A stretch of DNA of 64,000 bases, taken from NCBI RefSeq assembly GCF_927798095.1, contig NZ_CAKMMF010000004.1, positions 124,001 to 188,000 of the forward strand. The letters run 5' to 3'. The translations under genes and the position numbers were made by a program. The notes under the pieces are model-generated. The model saw only the letters and a program-made list of their open reading frames with translations. It was not told the origin of the DNA and did no database searches. The DNA comes from Paenibacillus plantiphilus (GTDB lineage Bacteria; Bacillota; Bacilli; Paenibacillales; Paenibacillaceae). This document shows positions 25,849 to 35,100 of this stretch, in pieces; position 1 is the stretch's first letter; the number at the start of each line of letters is the position of its first letter.

Positions 25849-26421
25849 TTACGAAATCTGGATAATATCCTTGTTCTTAACGAAATAATCAATGCCCGAG
25901 TACACCGTAATAAGAGCGGCCACCCAGCTTGCAATAAGATCAAATCTAATATCAAGAAAGGCAAAGGGAAAATTGTTCAACAGCAGCGCAATAATCATAG
26001 TGATTTGCACAGCCGTCTTCCATTTGCCCCAATTGCTCGCCGCAAGCACGACGCCTTCCAGAAGGGCAATCTGACGCAATCCAGTCACCGCGAACTCACG
26101 GCTTATAATAACGATGACGATCCAGGCATCAATTCGATCCATCTGCACAAGCGATATGAGCACAGCAGCGACGAGCAGCTTGTCAGCCAGCGGATCCAGC
26201 AGCTTGCCAAGATTCGTGACGATCTTTCTTTTCCTTGCGATGTAGCCGTCAAGTCCGTCCGTGCTGGCTGCTATTATGAAGATGACGGTAGCGACAATCT
26301 GATTCCAGGTGATGCTGAAATCCGCGAACACAAGCGGTCCCAGATCAACATTAATTAACAGCAGAACGATGATCGGCACTAGAAAAATGCGAACAAACGT
26401 AATTCGATTGGCTAAATTCAC
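25849..26421 (-). CDS. pgsA: CDP-diacylglycerol-glycerol-3-phosphate 3-phosphatidyltransferase
   Basis: An integral membrane enzyme (190 aa) making phosphatidylglycerol phosphate from CDP-diacylglycerol and glycerol-3-phosphate. The CDP-alcohol phosphotransferase motif is visible as DGLDGYIARKR...GKLLDPLADK (DGx2AR-x8-Gx3Dx3D). About five to six hydrophobic helices surround it. The start is GTG, overlapping the rimO stop by 4 bases (GTGTGA), so translation of the two is probably coupled. Confidence 0.95.
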   Translation of the reverse strand: MNLANRITFVRIFLVPIIVLLLINVDLGPLVFADFSITWNQIVATVIFIIAASTDGLDGYIARKRKIVTNLGKLLDPLADKLLVAAVLISLVQMDRIDAWIVIVIISREFAVTGLRQIALLEGVVLAASNWGKWKTAVQITMIIALLLNNFPFAFLDIRFDLIASWVAALITVYSGIDYFVKNKDIIQIS

Positions 26422-27746
26422 ACTAGCCCCTCCCCGGACATATCAAACTCATAAGCGTGCGTGATCCGCACCTTCTGAATTTCGCCGATTCCCGCTGTAC
26501 AGTTGGCAATAAAAACCTCACCGTCAATCTCTGGGGCATCGTATGGCGAACGTCCGATATAAACATCGCTTCGGCCATCATAGCGTTCCACAAGAACTTC
26601 AATCTCGCGGCCAATATATTTGCCGTTGTTATCCTTGGACACCTCTCGCTGAATTTCCATCAGCGTATTGGAGCGCCATTCCTTGACATCATCCGGCACT
26701 TGGTCAGGCAGACGAACAGCAGGCGTATCCTCCTCGTTGGAGTAAGTGAACACCCCAAGGCGGTCGAATTTCATCTCACGCACAAAATCACACAGACGCT
26801 CGAAATCCTCCTCCGTCTCTCCCGGGAATCCGACGATGATCGAGGTGCGCAGCGCAACATCCGGTATGCGCGAACGAATTCTGGACACCAGCTCGCGTGT
26901 ATCCCGCTGACGTCCGGGACGGCGCATTTTCTTCAGAATGGAATCCTCGCTATGCTGCAGCGGCATGTCAATATAATTGCATACCTTCGGATTCGATGCT
27001 ATCGTGTCAATCAGCTCATCAGTAAAGAAGCCCGGATAAGCATAATGGAGACGCACCCACGCAATGCCTTCAACCTCACTCACACGATTCAACAGTTCAG
27101 GGAGCATGAATTTGTCATACAAATCCGTTCCATAATTCGTGGAATCCTGTGCGATCAGACTGACTTCCTTCACACCCTGACTCGCCAATTGCTCTACCTC
27201 ATGCACGATGGAATCTATCGACCGGCTGCGGAATTTGCCCCGCATAATCGGAATCGAGCAGAATGTGCAAGCATTGTCGCAGCCCTCTGCTATCTTGACA
27301 TAGGCCGTATATCTAGGCGTAGTGACAAGCCTTGGCAGCTTCTGATCGTAGTCAAATGCCGGATTCCCGACTTTGACCGGCTTCTTGCCGTGCAGCGCTT
27401 CGTCCACGATATCCGTAATATGGTGAAAATCACCCGTTCCGACAATACCGTCAATCTCCGGCATCTCTTCCATCAGCTGCTTCTTATAGCGCTGTGTCAA
27501 GCAACCTGACACAATAAGCGCTTTAAGCCGCGCGGTCTGCTTCAGCTCAGCCATATCCAGAATCGTATTGACCGATTCTTCCTTCGCCGCATCTATAAAC
27601 CCGCATGTATTAACAATGATCACCGTTGCATCATCAGCTTGGTCCACTAAATGATAGCCGCGCTCATGGATCAGTCCGGACATAATCTCCGAATCGACCA
27701 GATTTTTCTCGCAGCCAAGTGTTACTACTTTAACTCTTTCAGTCAT
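26418..27746 (-). CDS. rimO: ribosomal protein S12 methylthiotransferase
   Basis: Radical-SAM methylthiotransferase (442 aa), the paralogue of MiaB that modifies an Asp of ribosomal protein S12. It shows the N-terminal UPF0004 domain (VVTLGCEKNLVDSE, residue 8 on), CxxxCxxC in AEGCDNACTFCSIPIMRGKF near residue 155, and a C-terminal TRAM region (EIEVLVERYDGRSDVYIGRS). EKNLVDSE and SIPIMRG distinguish RimO from MiaB. It overlaps pgsA by 4 nt. Confidence 0.95.
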   Translation of the reverse strand: MTERVKVVTLGCEKNLVDSEIMSGLIHERGYHLVDQADDATVIIVNTCGFIDAAKEESVNTILDMAELKQTARLKALIVSGCLTQRYKKQLMEEMPEIDGIVGTGDFHHITDIVDEALHGKKPVKVGNPAFDYDQKLPRLVTTPRYTAYVKIAEGCDNACTFCSIPIMRGKFRSRSIDSIVHEVEQLASQGVKEVSLIAQDSTNYGTDLYDKFMLPELLNRVSEVEGIAWVRLHYAYPGFFTDELIDTIASNPKVCNYIDMPLQHSEDSILKKMRRPGRQRDTRELVSRIRSRIPDVALRTSIIVGFPGETEEDFERLCDFVREMKFDRLGVFTYSNEEDTPAVRLPDQVPDDVKEWRSNTLMEIQREVSKDNNGKYIGREIEVLVERYDGRSDVYIGRSPYDAPEIDGEVFIANCTAGIGEIQKVRITHAYEFDMSGEGLV

Positions 27747-27822
27747 TGATGTATCCCCCAGATCTACTCCGTAAAGCTATCGGTACAAGTATAATACAAG
27801 CGTCAATCCGCTGTCAAAATAG

Positions 27823-27868
27823 GAAAAAGTCCCATAAACCGCTGTGATTCGTGCTAGAATTGGGACTT
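27823..27868 (-). terminator. terminator downstream of the yajQ-family gene
   Basis: AGAAGTCCCA and TGGGACTT pair around a 25-nt loop and are followed by TTTTCC on the minus strand. Confidence 0.7.
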
Positions 27869-27884
27869 CTGCCTTATATAAAAC

Positions 27885-28376
27885 TTAACGATAGTTAGTA
27901 AATTGCAATTCAATTTGCAAATCAGCGCCGCGCAAAAGCGTCATTACAGCCTGCAGATCATCGCGGCTCTTGCCTGTAACGCGAATCTGATCGCCTTGAA
28001 TCTGGCTTTTCACTTTAAGCTTCGAATCCCGAATCAGAATATTGATCTTCTTCGAAATGTCCTGCTCAATGCCTTGCTTCAGCGTAATCCGCTGTCTGAC
28101 CGTTGCAGCTGATGCGGGCTCGACCTTGCCGTATTCCAGATTCTTAATCGGAACGCCGCGCTTGACCATCTTGGATTGCAAAATGTCGATAACGCTCGCC
28201 AGCTTGTACTCATCATCCGAGGCGACTACCAACACTTCCTTCTCCAGCTTGATGCTGCTCTTGCTTCCCTTGAAATCAAATCTTGTTTCAATCTCCCGCT
28301 CTGCTTGCGTGATCGCATTCACTAATTCCTGCATATCCACCTTGGATACGATATCAAATGAACTTTCCGAGCTCAT
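27885..28376 (-). CDS. YajQ family cyclic-di-GMP/nucleotide-binding protein
   Basis: A 163-residue UPF0234/YajQ family protein of two similar alpha-beta domains ([17 protein letters not shown] at the start, [39 protein letters not shown] near the end, with KSRDDLQ strongly conserved). Family members bind nucleotides, and some bind cyclic-di-GMP and act with transcription factors; the role in Bacillales is not defined. It stands alone with its own terminator. Confidence 0.92.
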   Translation of the reverse strand: MSSESSFDIVSKVDMQELVNAITQAEREIETRFDFKGSKSSIKLEKEVLVVASDDEYKLASVIDILQSKMVKRGVPIKNLEYGKVEPASAATVRQRITLKQGIEQDISKKINILIRDSKLKVKSQIQGDQIRVTGKSRDDLQAVMTLLRGADLQIELQFTNYR

Positions 28377-28517
28377 GTATGCAGCAACTCCTTTTCCAAC
28401 TCTTTCATGTCACGTATTATAACCGAAATGGCTGCACAAGAAAAGGCATCCCCTCCATATGGAAGAGATGCGCCTCATCGTTCATGCAAATGGTGCATGA
28501 ATGGTCACAATGAAGTC

Positions 28518-29402
28518 TTATGTCGAGGGGACCGCATCAGCCGATGGATCAAACTGTAATTTGCGCGGCCCTGATTTGTTGCCGTCGTCAACGACTACGC
28601 CATCAATCGACACCTCTACCAGATCCGCCCGACCGACATTAACATAGATCGGTCCGTCAACCTCGAACGTTCTAGTATCACCGTCCTGCAGAGATTCAGA
28701 CAGGAGCGATTCGCCTTTGCTGTTCGTCTTCTTCACACCAATCCAGCAGGCTCCGCCCGACACTTTAAGCTCAAGCTTGTGCGTGCCGCTTGTCGACATC
28801 TCATAATAATCCGTCCGTCCTGAGCTGCGACTCAGCGTCAATGCCGTTGTCACAGGAGGCGTGACAGGAGGCTCAGGGTCAGGCTGCACCACATCAGGCT
28901 CCTTAACTGCGTTGCCGTCAGCAGGCTTATCCGTATTATTCTTATTCGAATCCGGCTGGTTCGTTTCGTCGGTAATCTTGGATTGATCTACTGTATCCGT
29001 TTTCTCGTCATCCGGCTTATTAATCGCAAACACATACACAACAACAACAATGAGCAGCATGAATGACCACATCAGAGCTTTGAAGCCCCACTTGCTCCAT
29101 CTATCCGAGCTTTGAGTTCGAGCACTCCTTGGTCGCTGCATCGGCTCAACAACTTGCTCCGTCACTGGCGCCGGCACTTCATTATTATACAAACGGAGCA
29201 CTTCCTCGGCATCCAGACCGACAGCCTCCGAATAGTTTTTCACGAATGCACGCACATAGAATGTGCCTGGCAGAATCCTGTAATTGCCTTCCTCAATCGC
29301 TTCCAAATAGCGTTTCTGAATTTTCGTTAAATCCTGAATGTCATCTAGCGTCATTCCACGCTGCTCGCGCGCTTTGCGAAGCAAGGCTCCCAAATCTGAC
29401 AT
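28518..29402 (-). CDS. rodZ: RodZ-like helix-turn-helix membrane protein
   Basis: A 294-residue RodZ (B. subtilis YmfM) homologue. An N-terminal helix-turn-helix (LGALLRKAREQRGMTLDDIQ, residues 3-70) faces the cytoplasm, where RodZ links MreB to the elongasome. One transmembrane helix follows near 113-133. A Pro/Asp/Thr-rich linker and a C-terminal DUF4115 domain (YEMSTSGTHKLELKVSGGACWIGV) lie outside. The ATG at 29402 is preferred over GTG 29408 because AGGAGG lies 7 nt upstream. Confidence 0.93.
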   Translation of the reverse strand: MSDLGALLRKAREQRGMTLDDIQDLTKIQKRYLEAIEEGNYRILPGTFYVRAFVKNYSEAVGLDAEEVLRLYNNEVPAPVTEQVVEPMQRPRSARTQSSDRWSKWGFKALMWSFMLLIVVVVYVFAINKPDDEKTDTVDQSKITDETNQPDSNKNNTDKPADGNAVKEPDVVQPDPEPPVTPPVTTALTLSRSSGRTDYYEMSTSGTHKLELKVSGGACWIGVKKTNSKGESLLSESLQDGDTRTFEVDGPIYVNVGRADLVEVSIDGVVVDDGNKSGPRKLQFDPSADAVPST

Positions 29403-29435
29403 GACCACACCTCCTGTTCAATTGGATTCCTGCTT

Positions 29436-30200
29436 CTAGAAATCGTTGTAGCCTGTTGTAAAGGTCTCATACGATATTTCTTCATCAGGTGTGTTGCGCA
29501 GCTCGATAATATAATCAAAAGTGCTATAGTCGTAGGACGATTCCTTAATAAAGATATCCGGATGCTCAATAACCTTCGTACATGGCATCGCCATAATCTC
29601 TTGCAGCAGCGAATAATGCTTCTCATTGGAGCGCATCGTGCTGACAATACCGTCAATAATAAACACATTATTATCGTTGAGCTCCTCTTCGGAGAGCTGG
29701 CTTCTCACCGTCTGCCTAAGCAAGGTGGATGAAATGAATGTCCAGCGCTTATTGGAGCAGACGCTTCCGGCAATAATCGACTCTGTTTTCCCTACTCGCG
29801 GCATGCCTCTCAAGCCGATAACCTGATTTCCGTCCTGCTTGAACACCTCGCCCAGAAAATCAACGAGCATTCCGAGCTCATCGCGCGTAAATCGAAAGGT
29901 CTTGCGATCGTCTGAATCCCGTTCGATATAACGGCCGTGACGTACCGCCAAAATATCTACCAGCTTAGGCTCTCGCAGCTTAAGCACAGTAATATTATCC
30001 ACTTTCTTGAGCATTCTGCCGAGAATTTCAATCTTCTCATCATCGTTCGTTTGCAGCAGCATGCCGCGCGTGCGATTCTCAACACCGTTAATGGTCACAA
30101 TATTAACTTCAAGCATACCAAGCAGAGAAGCAATATCTCCAAGCAAGCCTGGTCGATTCTTATAGATCTTATATTCCATATACCACTGTTTAACTTCCAT
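29436..30200 (-). CDS. ymfK: DUF3388 protein YmfK with ACT-like N-terminus
   Basis: A 254-residue protein matching YmfK/DUF3388. Residues 8-75 form an ACT-like ligand-binding fold (YKIYKNRPGLLGDIASLLGML, VTINGVENRTRG). The second part contains GLRGMPRVGKTES, which resembles a P-loop and suggests nucleotide binding. The function is not established. It keeps the conserved position between ymfJ and rodZ. Confidence 0.88.
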   Translation of the reverse strand: MEVKQWYMEYKIYKNRPGLLGDIASLLGMLEVNIVTINGVENRTRGMLLQTNDDEKIEILGRMLKKVDNITVLKLREPKLVDILAVRHGRYIERDSDDRKTFRFTRDELGMLVDFLGEVFKQDGNQVIGLRGMPRVGKTESIIAGSVCSNKRWTFISSTLLRQTVRSQLSEEELNDNNVFIIDGIVSTMRSNEKHYSLLQEIMAMPCTKVIEHPDIFIKESSYDYSTFDYIIELRNTPDEEISYETFTTGYNDF

Positions 30201-30326
30201 GAGACACCTCGCCCGAGGATTATTGATAGATAATTGGTACGGCCTATGTAAGGACTAGACTATGCTTTCAAAAAAACTATTCTACAATATCCACCAAAAT
30301 CCTGCAAGAGAATCGGAAAACATTGC

Positions 30327-30356
30327 AGAAAAGCCTCCTGCTCTGGAGGCTTTTCT
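30327..30356 (-). terminator. intrinsic terminator downstream of ymfJ
   Basis: AGAAAAGCCTCC and GGAGGCTTTTCT form a perfect 12-bp stem around 6 nt, with the T-run inside the distal arm. Confidence 0.9.
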
Positions 30357-30373
30357 GCTTCGAAGCTCTACGA

Positions 30374-30619
30374 CTACTGCACCAGCTTGACCATCAGCCT
30401 TGCAATCGTCTTTTTCTCCTCTTCATCGCCGATATCCCACAGTTCCTTAAGAACGCGTTCCTGTTCGTTTTTGGGATCGACCTTCTCATCCAGGAAGGAG
30501 CCGATCTCGAAAGCAAGCTTAGAAATCGTTTCTTCACTCAAACCGATGTTCTCAGCTTGCTTCACACGATCCGCCAAAAATTGCTTCCATGTTTCGAAAT
30601 TAGTGAGGACAGTTGTCAT
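30374..30619 (-). CDS. ymfJ: DUF3243 protein YmfJ
   Basis: A small 81-residue helical protein of the DUF3243 family (FETWKQFLADRVKQAENIGLSEE and DPKNEQERVLKELWDIG), as in B. subtilis ymfJ, of unknown function. The start at 30619 gives the family's usual length; AAAGGAGG lies about 11 nt upstream. An in-frame extension to 30688 is not conserved-looking. Confidence 0.85.
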   Translation of the reverse strand: MTTVLTNFETWKQFLADRVKQAENIGLSEETISKLAFEIGSFLDEKVDPKNEQERVLKELWDIGDEEEKKTIARLMVKLVQ

Positions 30620-30740
30620 CTTCGCTAACGCCTCCTTTGCGTGTTGGCCGTTATTCGGCAACAATCGTATTGTGCACGCAAAGGTCACTTCTTATACGAC
30701 GACAGTCCGATTCAAAAAGTTTTAAGCGAAAGGCCGATTA

Positions 30741-31490
30741 TCAAGTATGCCAGCCGCCATTAGGACTGATGACTTGCCCTGTGATATAAGCAGATTCCGG
30801 CAATGCCAGAAAATATACGAGGGAGGCAATCTCATCGGGCTGAGCGAATCGTCCAGCCGGAATTTCGGATTCCAGGGCCGACTTCTCCCCTTCGTTAAGA
30901 TTATCCAGCATGACCGTATCGACAGCTCCCGGAGCAACGGCATTAACGGTCACATTAGATGGCGCAAGCTCTTTGGCCAGCGCCTTCGTGAAGGCGTTCA
31001 TGCCTCCCTTGGTCGTCGAATACAGCACCTCGCAGGAAGCGCCTGTCATCCCCCAAATCGAGGAAACGTTAATAATACGGCCGAAACGCTGTGCAATCAT
31101 CGCAGGCATGAAAATTTGCGTACACAGAAACATGCCCTTCAAATTAACCGCCATGACATCATCCCATGTCTCCTCCGTCACATCGGAGAGCATGCTGTAA
31201 TGCGCAATACCCGCATTATTGACAACAATATCCGGGACCATGCCGCTACTCTCAAGCTTCTCCCGCATTCGCTGCAGCTGCTCCTTGGAGCGAAGATCAG
31301 CCGAAACGGTCATTACATTCGCTGCTCCAAGCCGCATGCAGGTGCGTGCGGTTTCATTCGCTGCTTCATGCGCTTGATTGTAATGAATGACAACGCTCAT
31401 GCCTTCCGCGGCAAAACGGCGTGCAATTGCAGCACCGATGCCCCGGCTTCCCCCGGTCACAAGCACAGTCATTTCATTTAATGTTTTCAC
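30741..31490 (-). CDS. ymfI: short-chain reductase YmfI (EF-P 5-aminopentanone reductase type)
   Basis: A classical short-chain dehydrogenase (249 aa). It has the NADP-binding TGGSRGIG near residue 12, NNAGIAH near 91, the catalytic Ser in INVSSIWGM and the YxxxK motif YSTTKGG. In B. subtilis the gene at this locus (YmfI) reduces 5-aminopentanone on Lys32 of elongation factor P; that role is inferred here from position and family. GTG start overlapping the ymfH stop by 4 nt (translational coupling). Confidence 0.87.
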   Translation of the reverse strand: MKTLNEMTVLVTGGSRGIGAAIARRFAAEGMSVVIHYNQAHEAANETARTCMRLGAANVMTVSADLRSKEQLQRMREKLESSGMVPDIVVNNAGIAHYSMLSDVTEETWDDVMAVNLKGMFLCTQIFMPAMIAQRFGRIINVSSIWGMTGASCEVLYSTTKGGMNAFTKALAKELAPSNVTVNAVAPGAVDTVMLDNLNEGEKSALESEIPAGRFAQPDEIASLVYFLALPESAYITGQVISPNGGWHT

Positions 31491-32773
31491 TTTGCGCCTT
31501 TGGAAACGATGGAAACAGCCATTCGATCCCAGTTAAAATGCTCGCGCAGCCGCTTATTCGCTTCCTCAATCGTAATGCTCTCATAAAGAGGAAGCAGCTT
31601 GAACAAATCCGCGCCACGGAACCGGTATCTCGTAAACTCGCTGGCAATAGCCTCAGGGGAGTTAAGCATACGAAGATAACCGCCGATTTTTTTCTTTTTT
31701 GTCCGCTCGAACGACTGCACATTCAGGCCGCTTTTCTGCGTATTTTCGATTGCTTCGCGCAAACGCTCGATGAGCAGATCAGGATCGCGGGTTTCGCCTC
31801 CGATTACAGAAAAGGCATAGTCCTCGCTGCTGTTGAATTCATGCCCGAAAGAATCCGAGATGAGGTTGTCATCATACAGCTCGTGATAGATCGGTGAGCT
31901 CGACCCAAGCAGTGAATCGAGCATCAGCTTCGTGATCAGCTCGGTTCTAAGCAGCGCATTCGGCTCCAGCGGCTCGCGATGCTCCTTGAAGCCGAACAGA
32001 CATTTGGGCTGGGAGACAGGAAGCGCCGTCAGCTTGCGAGGCTGCTTGACCGAAGCAGGCTCAGGATCGAAATAGCGTGCAATAGGTCCTTGCGGCGCAA
32101 AGGTCTTCCTCGCTTGATTATTCCTTACAAGCTCCATCACATCAAGCGGCTTCACGCCGCCAACAATGAAGAGAAACATATTGGACGGGTGATAGAACGT
32201 TTCATAGCAGCTGTACAGCGTCTCCTTGTCAATCTGGCGAATCGACTCTGCCGTGCCTGCGATATCAATATGGATGGGATGCACATGGTACAGCGCGTCA
32301 ATAAGGCCAAAATAAACGCGCCAATCCGCATTATCGCGATACATATTGATCTCCTGCTCGATAATTCCCTTCTCCTTCTCTACATTCTCATCCGTGAAGT
32401 AAGGATGCTGAACGAAATCGAGAAGCGTTTCAAGATTTGCCGGAATCTGTTCCGTAGCAGAAAACAAATATACAGTGCGGTCAAAGCTCGTAAAAGCATT
32501 CGCGGATGCTCCTTGCGAGGCAAAGGTGGCAAAGATATCGCCTGTCGGCTCCTCGAACATTTTGTGCTCCAGAAAATGCGCGATGCCGTCTGGAACCGAA
32601 ATCGGGTCTCCCTTATCAACTGCGAAGCGGTTGTCGATAGAACCATAACGTGTTGCAAAGGTCGCATAGGTCTTGCTGAAGCCTTCCTTGGGAAGGACGA
32701 CAACCTCCAAGCCGTTTGGCATTATTTCGCGATACAACGTTTCCATAACACCGGGATAAGCTAACGTCTCCAT
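31487..32773 (-). CDS. ymfH: M16 family zinc peptidase YmfH
   Basis: A 428-residue pitrilysin/insulinase-family protein. The inverted zinc site HxxEH is present in IAHFLEHKMFE near residue 70, with the downstream Glu region EKEKGIIEQEINMY. It pairs with the next upstream gene ymfF, which lacks the site, as in B. subtilis. M16 proteins often work as active/inactive heterodimers. GGAGG lies upstream of the ATG. It ends coupled to ymfI. Confidence 0.92.
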   Translation of the reverse strand: METLAYPGVMETLYREIMPNGLEVVVLPKEGFSKTYATFATRYGSIDNRFAVDKGDPISVPDGIAHFLEHKMFEEPTGDIFATFASQGASANAFTSFDRTVYLFSATEQIPANLETLLDFVQHPYFTDENVEKEKGIIEQEINMYRDNADWRVYFGLIDALYHVHPIHIDIAGTAESIRQIDKETLYSCYETFYHPSNMFLFIVGGVKPLDVMELVRNNQARKTFAPQGPIARYFDPEPASVKQPRKLTALPVSQPKCLFGFKEHREPLEPNALLRTELITKLMLDSLLGSSSPIYHELYDDNLISDSFGHEFNSSEDYAFSVIGGETRDPDLLIERLREAIENTQKSGLNVQSFERTKKKKIGGYLRMLNSPEAIASEFTRYRFRGADLFKLLPLYESITIEEANKRLREHFNWDRMAVSIVSKGAK

Positions 32774-32776
32774 CTG

Positions 32777-34060
32777 CTATTCCTCCTTCCCGTCGCGCAG
32801 GAAATAAATCGTATCCAGCTCGACCTTGCGCGCTACCGCAGCAATTTGTTCCGCAGTAACGGCCTCCACCTGCTGCAGCAGCTCATCAGCCGAACGTTCG
32901 CGTCCAGATAGCACTGTATTGAAATCAAAGCTGATCATCTCATTGGCGGAATCCTTCAGCTCGCGCAAATGATTGGCGATCATCGCCTTCGTCTGGCTCA
33001 TCTCCAGCTCGCTGTAATGTCCCGACCGCATACTTTCCAGCTGCTTCTGAATAATATCGGTCGCTTTATCATAATTGGCAATTTCAATGCCGGATTGAAT
33101 CGTGCATATGCCCTTATGTCCATCAAGGCGAGAAGCTGCGTAGTAAGCCAGACTCGCCTTTTCCCGCACATTGAGAAACAGCTTGGAGTGCGGATATCCG
33201 CCAAGAATGCCGTTATATAACAGAGCGGCTGGATAATCATCATCCCCATATGCAGTGTTGATGCGCAGCCCCATATTCAGCTTTCCTTGGCTGACGTCCA
33301 TACTTTCGATAATCGTGCGGACCTTGCCCGGTGTGCTTTCAACAGGAGTGCTTGTATAAGGAGAGGGCTCCCCTCCATCGAGCCGGAAGGCACGTGCGAC
33401 GATTTGCTTAACTTCTTCAAGCGTTGTATCTCCGACGACATACAGATCGAAAGCGGCTTGCGACAGCCACTGGCGATACATAGCCGTTAATGATTCTGCA
33501 GTAATGCCCGCAATATCGTCCATCTGACCGAGCGCATGCAGCCGAAAAGGCTCGTCATGGCACATTTCTTCGATACAGCGTTCTGCGGCATAGCGGATTT
33601 TATCGTTTACAATCGCTTCCATCCGCTTGCGCAAGGTGACCTTCTCCGCCTCTACATATTTGGCGCGCAGACGATTGCCCTCATCCGTTGCAGGGTCTGT
33701 CAGCACTTCGCCAAGCAGCTTCAACGAAGCAGACAGAAGCGGTGTTGTTGAGGAGACGAAACGGTCGTTAATGACGTCCATTCGAAACTGAATGATTTGC
33801 GAATGACCCCGTTTATACACATCAAATCCAAAGCCGGCGCCATACAGATCGTCCAGACGTTCGCGAAATGCGATTGTTTCAGGTGTTGCAGCCGTTCCCC
33901 GGCGCAGCACGAAAGGAATTAATGCGACAGGCGTCACCGTCTCTTCCTTAAGCGGCAACCCGGCATACAAGGAGATAGAGAACGTCTTGAATCGCTGTGT
34001 CGGCAGCACATGCAGTCGTATACGGTGAAGCTGACCTCGTTGAAATTGGGATTTGCTCAC
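32777..34060 (-). CDS. ymfF: M16-like protein YmfF (zinc site lost)
   Basis: A 427-residue M16 peptidase-fold protein. Where HxxEH is expected the sequence reads VALIPFVLRRGTAATPE, so zinc catalysis is unlikely; the C-terminal M16 half (GGYPHSKLFLNVREKASLAYYA) is intact. It is probably the non-catalytic partner of YmfH, whose gene begins 3 bases after its stop. The start is GTG with AAGGGGAAG upstream. Confidence 0.9.
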   Translation of the reverse strand: MSKSQFQRGQLHRIRLHVLPTQRFKTFSISLYAGLPLKEETVTPVALIPFVLRRGTAATPETIAFRERLDDLYGAGFGFDVYKRGHSQIIQFRMDVINDRFVSSTTPLLSASLKLLGEVLTDPATDEGNRLRAKYVEAEKVTLRKRMEAIVNDKIRYAAERCIEEMCHDEPFRLHALGQMDDIAGITAESLTAMYRQWLSQAAFDLYVVGDTTLEEVKQIVARAFRLDGGEPSPYTSTPVESTPGKVRTIIESMDVSQGKLNMGLRINTAYGDDDYPAALLYNGILGGYPHSKLFLNVREKASLAYYAASRLDGHKGICTIQSGIEIANYDKATDIIQKQLESMRSGHYSELEMSQTKAMIANHLRELKDSANEMISFDFNTVLSGRERSADELLQQVEAVTAEQIAAVARKVELDTIYFLRDGKEE

Positions 34061-34149
34061 GCTATAGCTTCCCCTTCCGCTCCGATTTATAAAGTCAATC
34101 TATTCCATATTCCAAGGATCTATTCCATTCTACCCGATCGGAAATGGAA

Positions 34150-34180
34150 GAAGCAACCCGCGTGACAAACGGGCTGCTTC
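34150..34180 (-). terminator. terminator downstream of the sleB-like gene
   Basis: On the minus strand GAAGCAGCCCG pairs with CGGGTTGCTTC around an 8-nt loop, followed by TTCCATTT. Confidence 0.7.
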
Positions 34181-34189
34181 CGGTAGCTG

Positions 34190-34996
34190 CTACATGCAAA
34201 AAATGTGTTTGCCAATCGTCTTGACCTGCGGACGGCTCCAGATCCATTTGGACGTTGCCGTAACCGGATTAAAATAATAGATGCATCCTCCGCTTGGGTC
34301 ATAGCCGTTAATCGCATCCTGCACCGCTTTACTGGCACTTTCGTTTGGCGTTAACCAGATTTGCCCGTCTGCTACCGCTGTAAACGCTCCTGGCTGAAAA
34401 ATAACACCCGAGATCGAATTGGGGAAGCTTGGCGACTTGAGACGGTTAAGAATGACAGCGGCAACCGCTACCTGGCCGACATAGGGCTCGCCGCGGGCCT
34501 CGCCGTACACAGCGTTGGCCATCAGCTTCAGATCATTGGCGGATAAGCCAAGCTTCGCAGACTGGACATTTGATTTGCCGCCTGTAGATTCGGCCTTGGG
34601 CTTGCTGCCCGCGCCAGCTCCTCCGCCACCTGAGCTCGCCGATGGCGGCAGATCAGCGGCAGTTGGACGCCAGCTCTTCGTTGCTTCCCACAGCTTCAGC
34701 TTTGTCTTCGCTGCGACGATGCCGTCCGCCTTCATTCCGAACTCGCCTTGAAACCATTTAACAGACTTCAATGTTGACCAGCCGTACTGCCCGTCTATCT
34801 TGCCCTTGAAGAAGCCTAAATGCTTGAGACGTCCTTGCAGTTCATACACATCTTTACCTGCCGAGCCTACCTTCAATGTGGCGTTGCTGAAAGTTTCTGT
34901 CGTTTGACCGCTGCCTGCATGCTTCAGCGTGAAGGCTCCGAACAACAGAAGGACGATGACAACAGTCACCGAAATTAATCGATGTCGATTTCTCAT
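34190..34996 (-). CDS. sleB: SleB-type spore cortex/cell-wall hydrolase
   Basis: A 268-residue exported hydrolase. It has an N-terminal signal/anchor (residues 8-24), a peptidoglycan-binding domain at about 40-103 (VGSAGKDVYELQGRLKHLGF, IDGQYGWSTLKSVKWFQ), a Gly/Ser/Lys linker and a Hydrolase_2 (SleB) domain from about 150. The catalytic Glu lies in NAVYGEARGEPYVGQVAVAAV. SleB enzymes are lytic transglycosylases that open the spore cortex during germination. The start at 34996 is used because the sigma-G-like promoter places transcription start downstream of the longer in-frame ATG at 35077. Confidence 0.85.
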   Translation of the reverse strand: MRNRHRLISVTVVIVLLLFGAFTLKHAGSGQTTETFSNATLKVGSAGKDVYELQGRLKHLGFFKGKIDGQYGWSTLKSVKWFQGEFGMKADGIVAAKTKLKLWEATKSWRPTAADLPPSASSGGGGAGAGSKPKAESTGGKSNVQSAKLGLSANDLKLMANAVYGEARGEPYVGQVAVAAVILNRLKSPSFPNSISGVIFQPGAFTAVADGQIWLTPNESASKAVQDAINGYDPSGGCIYYFNPVTATSKWIWSRPQVKTIGKHIFCM

Positions 34997-35059
34997 TAAG
35001 TAATCTGCCTTTCCCTTGCCCTTGCAAGTGGTATTTGCAAAGCAAACGATGCTTGTTAC

Positions 35060-35090
35060 TAGTATGAGAAATGACATTGGCTTCTATGCA
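35060..35090 (-). promoter_or_regulatory. sigma-G-like promoter of the sleB-like gene
   Basis: TGCATA (complement of 35085-35090) and CATACTA (complement of 35060-35066) are 18 nt apart, matching the forespore consensus (GHATR, CATnHTA). It lies in the gap after spoIIIE. Confidence 0.65.
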
Positions 35091-35100
35091 CGATTTTGTC

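Noticed and set aside
26457-27509. 350-codon plus-strand open frame opposite rimO
   Set aside because: Shadow of rimO; no domain and no ribosome-binding site.
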